A stretch of 64,000 nucleotides of DNA from Euborellia annulipes (GCA_023213315.1 JAKCPI010009525.1:1-64000), one strand, 5' to 3'; positions 32,191 through 44,573 are shown, numbered from the stretch's first letter. Numbers and translations are program-made. The notes: generated by a model from the letters alone, not told the origin.

Positions 32191-33455
32191 TTTAACTGTT
32201 AATTTCCTGCCCAAAGAAACCTGACATTATTATCTTGTTATTTTGTAGATTAATATAAACAAATAAATTATAGCCTAAATAACCTATTTCAACTCTTGGA
32301 AACGAAGATAAAAAGTGTTGAAATAAAATATAAAAAATATTAATTTGCGAAATATTTTTTGGTTGAATCATAAATTCTTTAAAAATCCTACCCAAAAAAG
32401 ATGTTAGACATTTTTATTGCTCTTTAGATTTTCGCTACTGAGATTTTTATATCTGAAAATAAATAATTTTTAATTAGCATTTAATGCACATAAGTTAATT
32501 ATCAATGAAAATTACCTATATAATTAATTCCTTCATACTTAACGGATAATTTTATTATTTTCTTTAAAATATACTAATACATCTAAGAGATCTAAGCCTT
32601 TAAAAAAAAAAGAATAGGTGGCGTTAAAAATGGTTAGATCTATAGATAATTCCGGGCTGTATGTGTGGAGATCTATCTGACTTAATTAACGGTAAAAAAT
32701 TAATTATTTTTTAACACAATGATTACTAATTTAGTTATCTATAAGATATAAAGCAAATTTTTTTTAAAATATCTATTATTTAATGCGATTAACCTAAAAA
32801 AAAATATTTTTTCTAAAATAAAAAAAGGGCTTCTATAAGTTGTAGATATTTTAAATAGCTTTAATTTTAAAAAAATTTGAGGTCGATAGCTTCAAAATTG
32901 TGGCCGGTGGAATCTCCCAAAATTAGCACCCCGAGACGCGCACCTTTTCGTAATGGATGAATAAATCCAAATTTAATCCAAAACGTTTCAAATTTCAAAA
33001 AGAAGATTTATTTAGCTACCTCCGCTTAGGCCTATTCCATCTATGTTAAATGTTAAATACAGCTATCATAATTTTTGTTTTAGTTTTTAAAACTAATTAG
33101 TTTATCTATATTTAATATAAATATAGGAAAAGCTTTGTAGATATGTTTTAATTTTTATGTGATATCAGAGAAAACTAGATTTAAAATAAAAAAAATAAAT
33201 GACGGAGAGAGAAATCAGTTTCCGCACACAGCAGTAGACCAAAACAACTCTCACGACAATCGGGCAGACAGACAGACAGTCGGCAACATCACTATGAATG
33301 GTTTGGTGGTAGTAAGTGCAGCAATGTGTATGTGTCGAACATCAATCGGTCGTAAATTGCAAGATGGCCGTGTGAACGAACCATCAGCCATCTTCTTATT
33401 CTACTTGGGATGATATTTATTTATATGAAGGTGTATGTGTGTATGTGTGTGTTAG

Positions 33456-33650
33456 GATGAAGTGAAGGAAAAATCCGTTCGCGCGACATCATTTCAGGCT
33501 ATTAAGAAGACTTTCAGGGACAAATCTATGATAAATGATGATTTATATGAAGATTCTATTTGGAATGAAAACCTACTGTGCAGAATACACAGTAATAATT
33601 TGTTTGATATAATCAACGGCCACTTGTTTGGTTCACGTCAACAAAATTAG
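33456..33650 (+). CDS. Possible terminal exon, 64 residues
   Basis: GTGTGTATGTGTGTGTTAG looks like a 3' splice site. It is followed by an open frame DEVKEKSVRATSFQAIKK, then TFRDKSMINDDLYEDSIW..., ending LFGSRQQN and a stop. The residue mix is hydrophilic and coding-like rather than AT-driven. The preceding frame at 33159-33413 (ends SAIFLFYLG) may be related. No family was recognised. Confidence 0.3.
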   Translation, partial: DEVKEKSVRATSFQAIKKTFRDKSMINDDLYEDSIWNENLLCRIHSNNLFDIINGHLFGSRQQN

Positions 33651-33653
33651 CTT

Positions 33654-34126
33654 AAGATTGTTGACAAACTAAGATTAATACGATCGTACTATTGTGTAAT
33701 ATTAATATTTTTTTCTGATATTAATCGAGATTAAGTAAAAAAAGTTTTAATGTAAATTTTATTAATAAAATTCCACTCCAATTAATATTTAAAAATACTG
33801 GAAGGATATTAAATGAAAAGTTTATCAAATTTTAAATGTCTTTATTAGTTATAAAGGATATCTAAAATAAATCTAAATCTAATTCAAACCGATATTTTTT
33901 TCTAATTCGAGTTTTCCCCAAGAGATGGTGGATTCTTGAAAACTATCTATAGGAGGGTCACTAAGCTATCTGAAATAAATAAGAGTAAAACCATTATTCT
34001 ATTTTAATACACCACTAGCGTCCAAGGAAGGCTCACCCATCACTCTATGAAAACGATAGAAAAAATATAAATACAGGCCTATAATAAAAATTTGTGACTG
34101 TTACAGAATTGGATTTACAATGAGAG
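33654..34126. other. AT-rich stretch, nothing recognised
   Basis: No feature is supported here. Confidence 0.45.
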
Positions 34127-34252
34127 AATGCAGCCAATAATAAAAATAATTTATTTTTCAATAGTCTTTATTCCGGAACGTTTGTTAAACCGAATCGTTC
34201 CGAAATAAAGAGTGTTGAAAAATAGAAATAGCTTTTGATATTTGGCTGCATC
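34127..34252. repeat. Imperfect palindrome with CGGAACG core
   Basis: AATGCAGCCAA/TTGGCTGCAT and CAATAGTCTTTATT/AATAAAGAGTGTTG arms surround CCGGAACGTTTGTTAAACC and GAATCGTTCCG. It resembles the hammerhead-bearing inverted repeats, but the core has decayed. Confidence 0.5.
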
Positions 34253-34711
34253 ATATTGTTAAACGAAAATATTAATATATCATGATTTTAATCATACAAA
34301 AGTTATTTTTGTATGCTTATTTAAATCTGGTATAATCATTATTACACACATTACCCTCCTACCCTTGAATCTGCCATTGCCTCTCCGCCTTTCCTAAACA
34401 AAAATATGTTGGCTCCCCCTTAAATAAAATCCTCGAACCACCACTGTTAATAACTATCCCTGTTATGCATTTACCTCCACAAATGGATATTTGGAAATCG
34501 GAGTATTTTTCCAGCTCTCTCTAAGGGCGCAAAACTATTTTTAGACCGTATATTTTGAAAGTGGTGTAAGTCCATTTAGATATTACATAATTTATGATTT
34601 TAATTAATGTAAATTTTCTATGTATAACTAGCTAGTGGTAAATTTCTTTAAAAAATTCCCATGTTTTGTACAATTGAAAATTGGTCGGTAAATAGATTTT
34701 GGAATAAACAG

Positions 34712-34956
34712 CAGTGGCGTCATTTCAACTTTTTCTTGGGGGGGGGGCAAACATTTTTTTTCTTAAAATTTACTTACAAATGGGTACTCAAATTTGGCCA
34801 AAACATATTTAATTTAATTAATTGTTTAATTTTGTACAGTTTGTATACTCGTAGATGTATTTTGGAGTATTTTATTTAGAATAATATAAAACTTTATAAA
34901 AATCAGAGCCCTTGGGCAAATGCCCCTCCCCCTGCCCCCCTCAAATGACGCCTATG
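34712..34956. mobile_element. hAT-type MITE, exact 8-bp TSD ATAAACAG
   Basis: It starts CAGTGGCGTCATTTCAAC and ends CTCAAATGACGCCTATG. ATAAACAG is present exactly on both sides (34704-34711, 34957-34964). This is the best-bounded member of the GGCGTCATT family. Confidence 0.9.
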
Positions 34957-35755
34957 ATAAACAGATATGCTAACCTTTCATTTTCTCGAAACAATAGAAA
35001 ATGGACTTACACCTTTTTCAAAATAAACGGTTCATTACATAATTAATGGATTTATGAAGGATGCTGCCACGATGAGAGTTACTTATTTTATTGTATTTTT
35101 CTTTTATTTAAATGAATTACATTATGACTTTAGAAGGAAATGGAAGATGGTACCTCTTTCAGTTGATATTAGGAATAATTTCTTGCTTGTTCAATGAAGT
35201 TATTTCCAATAAACCCTTTAATAATAAAAATTTAATTTTCAATAATCAGTAGAATCGGCCTTCTAATTTTCAATGTCAGAATTGTGATGATATGATAGTT
35301 TTTTTTTCAATTATCTCTAAAATAATAGTGATATTATGTAATTTAATACGGCTGTAGTAATATATTTTGTTCTTTCTCTTACCTTCGAAAATAGATATAA
35401 ATTATATCTTTATTAGAAGTGATTATTTAACATAAAAAGAATTTAATACATTTTCTGATTGAAAATACGAAACTTGGAATGACTTTTAAATTTCATTGTA
35501 TTGTTGGACCTTTGAAAGTAAAAAAAATAAATATATCGGGAGGAGTTATGAAATGACTTTAACGCGTGTTGCTGAAATGTCAAGTCTTCCAAAAAAAAAG
35601 AATGAAGAATTATTTTTTTTTTATTAATAATTGGTATCAAAATGATATTTTTCCCCGTGAGTATGACCCCTTGAATCTGCATGTGTGAGACCCAGTTTCG
35701 CCGTTGATCACTGTTGGTTGCTCTGTGAATAGAGAATTAATGAGCGGACCGAGCG

Positions 35756-35902
35756 ATGCAATTTATCTCGCTGCTGCCGGACGGCTGGCGGGAAAGTGGT
35801 CCGTGGGATACCGAGCCAATTGGTTGCGGAGACCCTTTCAGACTATTTCTCAGAATTAAGACCCTACTGAACACTTTGCAAAGATTTGTTAGACTTTCTT
35901 GA
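35756..35902 (+). CDS. Possible 48-residue ORF in GC-rich island
   Basis: MQFISLLPDGWRESGPWD, then TEPIGCGDPFRLFLRIK, lies in a GC-rich block (about 35690-35905) unlike its flanks. It has a real ATG and coding-like residues but no recognised family. It may be an exon or a conserved non-coding element. Confidence 0.25.
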   Translation: MQFISLLPDGWRESGPWDTEPIGCGDPFRLFLRIKTLLNTLQRFVRLS

Positions 35903-36217
35903 AGGCCGATTAACGGATTTGTATCAAAGAACTTATCTAGTCCTCTGACGATGCTTGGTAAATTTTATATAAACAATCAACTACTAGTTTGTGTCTATTA
36001 ATCAATCATCCACCTACACTTTGAACTTATGGCAGTAAGAGATTTATTGGAGAAAATTTAAATGAACAGCAAATCTATCTACTGGAAATAGGAGAGATTA
36101 TTTTTATTGTCATTTTTCAAGAAAGATGAATCATCTGTCGAATTATTTAATTTTGTTAAGGCACGTGGATCATAGCACAGAAGTAGAGATATTATTTTTA
36201 TTGTCATTTTTCCCAAA

Positions 36218-36378
36218 AGTGATGAAATTTTTCTATGTAGTTTATACTGGCTTCCAATTAATTTAGAAAATTATGGAAGGATAGACTCCTTTTCTCTGTG
36301 CTATGATAGACTCCTATCCTTCCATAATTGTCTAAATTAATTGGTAGCCAGTATAAACTGGAATAATTTCATCACTCG
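36218..36378. repeat. Inverted repeat
   Basis: GTGATGAAATT, TTATACTGGCT, CCAATTAATTTAG and AATTATGGAAGGATAG are mirrored by CTATCCTTCCATAATT, CTAAATTAATTGG, AGCCAGTATAA and AATTTCATCAC. It is a foldback element of unidentified family. Confidence 0.7.
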
Positions 36379-36539
36379 TACGGGAAACGAACTATCAGTT
36401 TTGGGGAGATCTCTTCCTCGGTTCTATGATTCTAAGTAGCTTCAAATGCCAAAAAAATATCTTAAAAATACTTTTGTAGTTTAACCCTTGATGAAACATT
36501 TTCTACTGTGGAGAGAATAAATGACAAATAAATCATTTA

Positions 36540-36757
36540 TATAACAAAGTGCAAGGACCAACGTTATGTGACGGAAACCTTGGCCCTGGCACTTTATGTT
36601 AAATAAAAATTGAAAAAACGACTAGCTGCTTTGGTCATTTGGGAGTTCCTGAACCTTAAATCATTTATACAAGTAAATATACTTTTAGAAGGAACCGGAG
36701 AATAAAACCAGCCGTTAATGGACGCCTCTCATTCTCCGGTTCCTTCTATGTGTATAT
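36540..36757. repeat. Two neighbouring short inverted repeats
   Basis: TAACAAAGTGC..GGACCAA pairs with TTGGCCC..GCACTTTATGTTA (36540-36601). TAGAAGGAACCGGAGAAT pairs with ATTCTCCGGTTCCTTCTA (about 36689-36748). Confidence 0.6.
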
Positions 36758-37667
36758 GATCCAGCGAAATTCCTAATTGTAATATAAATATACTTTGTTT
36801 AGAATAATATTATACCTCATATATTTTTGAAAAATAAATATATTTTAACTTTAAAAAAAAATCAATTAACAAATAACCTTTAATCTTTGTTTAGGGTTGA
36901 GTTAATGACCCCTTTAATCTAGCATGTGTGCAATATAATAATGTTGATGTGTTTGCTACCTGATAGATTTATTTATTTTTATAGCTCAGACTTATATCTT
37001 ATTTTACATAATCATAAACCTCTCGAACATGACAATAAGTTCTCTTTCTGACATTACAAATCAAGATTTTATCTCAAAAGCTTGTACAAGAGGTATTTAG
37101 TAGAAAAACTGGAAAAATGCACATTTCCAATTAAGCAAATTATAAAAAAGAATTTAGTAAATGATAGAGTAGATCTTATTTACAAGATAGCGTAATGAGT
37201 ATTTTGCTATAAAAAAAAGGCTTATTTTGGAAATTTATTAGTGTAACATTTGCCAAGACTTTTTTAAAATAACTATTTATCAATGTTGACTAATTAAAAA
37301 ACGACATAAAGTTCAGGTACAACTTAGAATATCATAAATAGTAATGGTAATAAATAGTAAAACTTTACTTGACGTTGTCAAGGGCTTGAATTTAAAATTT
37401 AGCATAATGTTTACATTTAGAAAGCATTCAAGGGTAGAAGAAGAGGAAAAATGTGAGAAAATCTATCTCAAAGGTCACACACTCTTTATTCAAATACTTT
37501 TTTATAATAAATTTTTTGATTTTTTTATACAAGCTAAGTAGTTCCTGTAGAAACAGATCACTAGCTTTAATTATACAATAAGCACTGGTAGAGATCGACT
37601 TGGGACCTATGACGGCCTTAGGTTTTGTGTCGAACCAGAAAACACCAAAAATTTTAAAATCAATAAA
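36758..37667. other. AT-rich stretch, nothing recognised
   Basis: No supported gene or repeat. Confidence 0.45.
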
Positions 37668-38352
37668 AAAAATCTGGTATGACTGGTCGCACAGCACACA
37701 ACTTTTTTTACCTTCGGTAATCGAATGTTGTGTCCTGTGCTTGTAACACCAGATTTTTTGGGTCGACATATAATTAGTTTCCAATAATACGCTACATTTG
37801 AATTCAAGATGTAAAATTTATAAAACTAGGAATTAAACGGGCGAAATAAAAAAAAAAAAAAAAAAAAAAAACTAGGAAAATATTTATATTTTGTTACCAT
37901 GGCAACCATTTCTCCTATCTTTCTTATGAAGTACAAGAGTAAAGTGTGCTTCAAGATTTCAAGGGCAAAATGAAAATAGACATTTTAAAGAGCATCTAAA
38001 AAAAATTGATTTTTGAATTTTAATCAAAATCGTTGGAGCGAATTTTTAGAAAATCGAAAATACTGAAAAAGTGCATCAGTAAGGTAGTAGTAATTTTTGG
38101 CCGATTTTGTTCAAAAGTTTCGTGTCATGGGCCAGGGAGATACCTAACTTAAATATAAAATGTCAACCTCCTAGCTCTTTTCGTTCTTGAGATATTTTGT
38201 TCACAGGCACACACACAAAGACCATGTTGGGAAAACCACTTTTTTGACTCAGGGGCACTAAAACGTGTATATCCATCAAAATCTTGATATCGAATTTTCG
38301 ACTTGAAACCAATACTTTCTCTCTATACCCACATATATAGGTAAGAGAAAAT
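37668..38352 (-). repeat. LR repeat, near full length
   Basis: This copy has both terminal structures. The hairpin AATCTGGTATGACTGG.../...CACCAGATTTTT is at the left. The ACTTTCTCTCTATA.../...TATAGGTAAGAGAAA hairpin is at the right. Between them lie GTTGCCATGG/CCATGGCAAC, CCTAGCTCTTTTCG and ATATCCATCAAAATC. No protein is encoded: frames are broken and not shared between copies. Confidence 0.85.
37823..37876 (+). mobile_element. Tiny poly-A retroposon with TSD AAACTAGG
   Basis: AAACTAGG is present on both sides (37823-37830, 37869-37876) of a 38-base insertion, AATTAAACGGGCGAAAT plus poly-A, inside the LR copy. It looks like a heavily 5'-truncated retroposon. Confidence 0.65.
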
Positions 38353-39193
38353 AATATAATCACAACTTAGAAGGAAATGGGCAAGTGTATCCCTAAATCA
38401 CACAACTCTTGACAATTAATTTGTCAATTAATTTCTACCTATCTTTTTTGATATCTGTAAATCAAATGTTTCCAATTATTCTTTATTTTTAAAAGTTAAT
38501 TTTTTTTTTTTTTTGTATAAAAAGTTTTGCAATTCAATCGGGTTTAAATGAATGCAAGCAACTCATAAAGGTGTTTCGTTCCTCGGATTCTTTTTTTTGC
38601 GATTTGATCACAAATTCCCCTGTGAATGTACTTAAGAGTCTGGACTTATTTAATCCTGGACCACCAACTTGGCAAAAAAAAAAACACCATCTTCTCAAGT
38701 GGAAGAAGCATCGATGGCAGATAGGAAAACGGGGTTTCCTTCTAGGAATCCTTGAGGATTTGATCCGATCCCTATTTATACATATAAATGTTAGACTTTC
38801 ACTATCTGAGCTGCTCCAGCTTGCGAGTAAAAAATTCATGATGGCACCATAAATGTATTTATGCATCATACATCATGTGGCATTGAAATTAAAACTGGCA
38901 GATGACCCATATTTTGAGGGACGTTCGAAAGAGAGCACAAAAAACAAGAAATTAACTCTACCTTATATAGCTAAATTAATATAGCCTATAGCCCTATATT
39001 GTTCTTTGATGAAATACATACTGAAAAATTTCCCAAAAAACAGTATTGTATCTAGATCTAAAATACATTATTATAGCTATCAATATGCGACAATGTTGTA
39101 TATTTAATTAAGAAATGAGAGCGATGATTTTGGACATAAATACAATTGTATTATTTTTTTTTTTAACACTCAGATTTTTCATTTGTTTAAGGC
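38353..39193. other. AT-rich stretch; weak two-strand open region
   Basis: At 38534-38869 both strands keep long frames (plus strand: SPVNVLKSLDLFNPGPPTW, LLQLASKKFMMAP). They cannot both be real and no family was recognised. It is possibly an exon, but more likely chance. Confidence 0.25.
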
Positions 39194-39312
39194 CTATTTC
39201 GGCATCTATGGCCATTTAGACCCCATCACTATTTATTTCAAATGTTTGATAGCCAATTCAAATGAATCCCGCTTGAGCTGGAAGCGAACCCGGGACCCTA
39301 TTTCGGCATCTA
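39194..39312 (-). mobile_element. tRNA-SINE 3' half flanked by 15-bp repeats
   Basis: The minus strand carries GGGTTCGCTTCCAGC (B box), ATTTGAATTGGCTATC and GGGGTCTAAATGGCC. CTATTTCGGCATCTA is found exactly at 39194-39208 and 39298-39312. It is either a target duplication or one SINE inserted in another's tail. Confidence 0.6.
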
Positions 39313-39539
39313 CGTACGAGATCTCTGGGTCACGGTCTATAAATATATTTAAATTTGTTTAATTAATTTAAAAAAAAATAAATGATTTTTTCAATCATTT
39401 GAAATTTTATTACTCCTATATTATTTAACCTTGGCCTTGTACGTCTTGGTTCACGGATAAATAAAGAAAAATCTAAAAAAAAAGAAAAAATATTGTAAAG
39501 TCTAAAGTGGTTTTCACTATACCCTAGTATTTCCTCGTT

Positions 39540-40152
39540 GTAGTTTTATGAGTATATAGAGAGCGAGAGAAAGTATTGGATTCATGTCAAAAATTGGATG
39601 TCAAAATTTTGATGGATATACACGTTTTGAGGTCCCCTGAGTCCAAAAAAGTGGTTTTCGCAACATGGTCTGTCTGTCTGTGGGTTTGTGTGTGTGTCCA
39701 TCTGTGTGTCTGTGAGCAAAATATTTCAAGAACGAAAAGAGCTAGGAGGTTGACATTTTATATTTAAGTTAGGCACCCCCCTGAGATGTGACACGAAGCT
39801 TTTGAACAAAATCGGCCAAAGAGTACTAGTACTTTACTGATGTACTTTTTCAGTTTTTTTGATTTTCTCAAAATTCGCTCCAATGATTTTGTTTAAAATT
39901 CATAAATCAATTATTTTTTAGATGCTCTTTAAAATGTATATTCTAATTTTGCTATTGAAATCTTTTGAAGCACATTTTACTCTAAATATTTTCTCATGTT
40001 TATAAATTTTATATCTTGAATTCTAATATATCGGCGGAAACTTAATATATCGCTACACAAAAAAAAATCTGGTGTGACAAGCCCAGAACACAACTTTCGA
40101 TTACCGAAAGTAAGAGAAAGTTGTGTTCTGTGCAGTCAGTCACACCAGATTA
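39540..40152 (+). repeat. LR repeat, nearly complete
   Basis: It runs from the AGAGAAAGTATTGGATTCAT start, through GATGGATATACACGTTTTG, a TG-rich patch, TACTAGTACTTTACTGATG and GATGCTCTTTAAAATG, to the terminal hairpin GACAAGCCCAGAACACAAC.../...CAGTCACACCAGATT. An internal deletion removes the GTTGCCATGG block. Confidence 0.8.
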
Positions 40153-40388
40153 ATAGAATTTAAATGGAAACATTTTGGTTAAAAATAATATTAAATTTGT
40201 AATAGAAACTATGATCAATGAATAACAAATAATCATTAGAGGCCTACTACAATAATTGTTTTGTTAAGGAAAAGTACAAAATTAATTTTTATTTTAATCA
40301 TTACATTTTAATTCTTAATTGCAATCTTATCTTAAAATTGATTCATATGTGTGAATATTTGTCGATGTATAAGCTTTTGTCTGTGTCC

Positions 40389-40409
40389 GTGTGTGTGTGT
40401 GTGTGTGTA
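40389..40409. repeat. GT microsatellite
   Basis: About ten GT dinucleotides, with interrupted GTGTG sequence on either side. Confidence 0.85.
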
Positions 40410-40996
40410 TGTGTGAGTGTGGGTATGGGTTATTTACTAATTGCCGCTTTGATAAATGGATTCCGAGGCACCGAATTGAATATTAATTGCCAAGATACAA
40501 CCAACACAATACCTCTGATGATTCTATAGGTACACTCAAGGGACAATAAAACTTGCCCATTACGATATATTGTCCAATCTCACTAACACAGATAGACTGG
40601 GAAGGAGACTGCCTTGCCAGTGTGGGTGAGTGGCCATCAAGTTTGAGTTATTACAACCTGTAGTCGGAATCAGGTCGGCTAAACTTGCCTGACTTGCCTT
40701 TAATATATATATTTATAAAAGTGTATTTGTGTATGTGTACTAAGTTTTTTTATATGTGAATCCGGGTATAAGAAAAAGAATCAAAGAAGTTTTTAATTTT
40801 CATTAAAAATTTGAGAAAAGTAATTTTTATTTTATCCCTTGATATCGTATTTAATTACAGTCTAAATTATGTATTTATTTTATTATTCAAGGAGGGAATT
40901 TTCGATTTTTTTTTTGTAAACTTGGACAGTTATTAACAATATTTTTTCTTTTTTCCTTACAGGTCAAACCGCACATGGGTAAAAGGGAGTTTCTTA

Positions 40997-41447
40997 GGCT
41001 GGACGCACACCAATTGAGCAAAAACGCTCTTCGACAAAGCATTTTGTGCAAGAGCAAAACATTTTGCTCAATGCCAACGCACACCAATTAAGCAAAATGT
41101 TTTGTCACTGAGTAATACATTCCAAAATTTTATAAATGAAGTGGGGGGTAGGGGGCCCCCTCCCGAAATTTTTCAAATCTATATACAGAATATACAGGGT
41201 CACAATTAAACTTGAAATTTGCTCTATGACAAAACATTTAGCTCAATGCCAACGCACACAGATTAAGCAAAAACTCTCAATGACAAAACATTTTGCTCAA
41301 AGATGTCGAATCATCCTCAAGTGTGTTTTTTGAGTTTGCTTAATCGGTGTGCGTTGACCCATATTAAAAGCATTGAAAAAAAAGCACGATTCAAGTCAAA
41401 AATGTTTTGTCATTGAGCATTTTTGCTCAATTCGTGTGCATTCAGCC
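40997..41447. mobile_element. PIF/Harbinger-like MITE
   Basis: The ends are GGCTGGACGCACACCAATTG and CAATTCGTGTGCATTCAGCC, extended by TTGAGCAAAAACGCTC/GAGCATTTTTGCTCAA. Flanks are TTA on the left and ATA on the right, near the TWA duplication of PIF/Harbinger. Internal direct repeats of TGCCAACGCACAC are present. The element at 59342-59483 shares the GGCTGGG.CGCACAC terminus. Confidence 0.65.
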
Positions 41448-41453
41448 ATAGTA

Positions 41454-44446
41454 AATGAAAAGCATCGTACAAAAGGGTTGAATATTCGAACTCTCATGCT
41501 CAACTTGAGCTTGGCTTTCTTGTTATTATAAAATATAAATTTTATCAATATGTTCTAAATAATTATTTCTAATATTTTTTTAAAGTCTCTAAATATAATT
41601 TAATAATTAATCAATTGCGCATAATTATCCAAGTATAGTATTAATAAAAATATACTTTTACTACACTTTGACGGATAAAAATATTAGCATAGTGAGGAAA
41701 ATATTTGTTTATGTTAATTCAAGATGTAATATTTTCAGAAGTTATAAATTTATTTTATATATAGTCATAACATATTTTTTAAAATTCAAAATACTCGTAA
41801 AGGATTGATTTTCTAAAATAATCACCTCCCTTAAATGACAAAAAGGTGTCTACAAAAAATATTTATAACAGATCCCACCCATTTCTTTTAAATTCCGTTT
41901 ATAAATAAAATTTATTTTATTATATTGAGCACCTCTATCTTTTTATTAAGTATGTCTCTGATTTATTTCTGTTTAAGAAAAAGACATTCATGATCCATAA
42001 TAAAAAAAAAAATTACAATAAGATATCATATCCTCACAAAATAAATCAAAATATAAATATCCTAAAGACATACTTTGACTTAGTTTATAGTTTAATCATC
42101 TAATAAATTTGAAAGAAATATGGAGTAAAATTAAAAGCGTATGCGAAAATTTTTTATTAATGGAAATATATATATTTCTTATATAAATATTTGATGAACA
42201 TTTTTAAGATCAAACTTTCTTTTGTCTTTTGTTGAAATAAAATAATTTGATATCTAATTATTTTACATGACTTTTGCATTTGGATGACTCAATCAGATGA
42301 GAGAAGAGAGGAGATCGACATCATCATCTCAGCTTCTTTCCTCTAAGAAATCATTATAGTTGTCTGAAAAATATTACTAATTCATATACCGTTAATTTTT
42401 AAATTTATCAAAATGTTAGATTTTAAATGTTTGTTTATAATTTGAAAATTGCATAAAAAATATAAAAATGCAATGAGGAGATAGCAATCAGTCAAAAGGT
42501 GAAATAAAAAACATGTTTATCGTTTCCTTTTCATGGCCTGAAGAAGGGTAGGGAATAGTAAGCCTATTTTAACCAGAGGACAGAGAGGGAGAAACATTAT
42601 GAAAAAGTTGGACTGTACAATAAAAAATAAAATATAAATATTTTATTACAAAATTTTTGGATGTGCTCTCTCTCACATTGAGCATTTTTATGCGTAATTC
42701 ATGAGAAGAATCTCGATCTGAGATCAAAATGGCGATTGGAAAAATTGTCATTTCATTTTATTCTGGCTACCCAATTATCATCCTAAGATTATTATTGTTA
42801 AAAAAAAAATTATATAATTTTATTTGTTGTTGTATGTTTGTTTCATTATCATTACTATAATATAAAGTGCTAGCCACTGACTTCCGTTTTATATGCCTGT
42901 TTATCATTTTTTTCTCTCGCTGATTGGTCAGAGATAGAAGAAGTGGAGACAGTGAGGGAAATTTAAAATTTTCAAACAGTGAAGACGAAGGCGGGCTTTG
43001 CCACTTATATATTAATATTAACGAAATCGGGAATGGCTTCTCTCCAAAAGTTGGGGCAGATCTACAATTTTAGTAACTATAAGAAACACATTCCGAATTT
43101 CAGGGCGATTTTGAGAAAAAATTCAATTTGGGCTAATTCTCAATACAAATTAACGAAAATTTTCTGTTTTTAATCAATTCAGTATAGATATAAGTATAAA
43201 TTTATATGTTCTATATTATATGCTTACTAATATAAATAAATATTATGGGTTTGAAAAGAGGCTTCAAAGAACAGTTGCCAATAATAATCTTATAATTAAA
43301 TTTGTTTTTTCTTTGTTTCTTTTTCTTTAATTTGTTTTATAAACAAAAGCATATAAGGGAATAATTATTTGGAGATTAAGAATATAATTCTTTGAGACTT
43401 TAACGCAGGAATTCTTTCATGGTTCTCTGAGGCTCCACTCTTGAAGTCTATTAAAGTCACCATAATCCTGCACCCCCCTCCTCAATTCCACCCATTCTGA
43501 GCAGTTAACAAGCGGAACGAAAGAAGAGAAGAAGAAATGCTTCTTGTCACCCGGGAGGTGGCCAGGAGAAGAAAAGAAAAGAACGCCCTCCATCTTGTCA
43601 GCTACAATTCACTGGATTCTTCTGAGTGCGAAAAGACAATTTTTATTTTTTTATTTTATTTTCAATTGCAATGTCACTAACATATCAATCAATGTTACAG
43701 CAACGCCCGTTCATTCATTTGAGCAATCGAACTAAGCGAAAATGGACAGTCAGCGAGACAGACAAGAATAAGGAACGAGTGTGTTGCATTGCAGAGCATT
43801 GTAGAGAAGATTTATGTAAATTCCATTGATTCCACGTGCAATGCAACACAAATATTCCGCAATTTATGTTTTTATATATTTTTGTTTTGTAAAACTATCT
43901 CAATATATTATTTCTTTGTTTTATGAACATTCAAGTGTAGATTGGAAGGATAACAAGGTGGACATTTTACATATGCAAAGCGTTAAGAATGTTTTAAAAA
44001 TGTTTTTCAAATTCCTCTTAATTAATATGGATTTTTCCAATGGTAAAGAAAAGCGACGGACATTTTCAAGTTATAGTAAAATTGTATAAATCAATAAATA
44101 AATGTAGACATATCATTGGTAAATAAAAACAATATTAGCGATGGGGAAGGGAGTATTTCTAAAATCATTCTCTTCTAATTCTTGATACTGTAATACAATG
44201 AATGACAAAGTTAAAGCACGCCTGCCTAAAGAGTAGTCAAGCGGTAATAAGAGTTGTCAAAGTGTGGCCTAGAAATCTCCCTGAAATTTTGGAAACTATC
44301 ATGAAATAAACACCTTCATTTTATAATTTTATTTTTATTTTAGATTATCCATCTTATATTAAATAGTAGTAGTATAACAAAAACTAAAATTTTTCCATAT
44401 ATAGACCTATAGATCTATATATATTCAAATTAGAGTTCCAGGCACA
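41454..44446. other. AT-rich stretch with no supported gene
   Basis: A modestly GC-richer segment at about 43430-43620 includes an ATG frame at 43537 (MLLVTREVARRRKEKNAL), and other short frames overlap it. Nothing was recognised. No TE ends were found. Confidence 0.4.
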
Positions 44447-44454
44447 TTTATTTA

Positions 44455-44565
44455 TGATCATTTGGTATCCAAATGATTTAAATAAACTTTCATTGGAGTG
44501 CCTGGGATCCGAACCCGGAGCCCCATGGATTTAAATATTGACATTTGTAAATAGGTATATCTTCT
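44455..44565 (-). mobile_element. tRNA-SINE fragment
   Basis: The minus strand has CTCCGGGTTCGGATCCCAGG (B box) and CATTTGGATACCAAATG. It is interrupted or followed by the hAT MITE at 44574. Confidence 0.55.
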
Positions 44566-44573
44566 CAGCCAAG

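Larger units (their letters stand above)
30734..33155. other. AT-rich stretch with isolated repeat ends
   Basis: It contains an LR 5' hairpin at 31783-31830 (TTACTTTCTCTTACCC...GAGAGAAAGTG) and a decayed hammerhead-like motif on the minus strand at about 32150-32190. No gene is supported. Confidence 0.5.
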
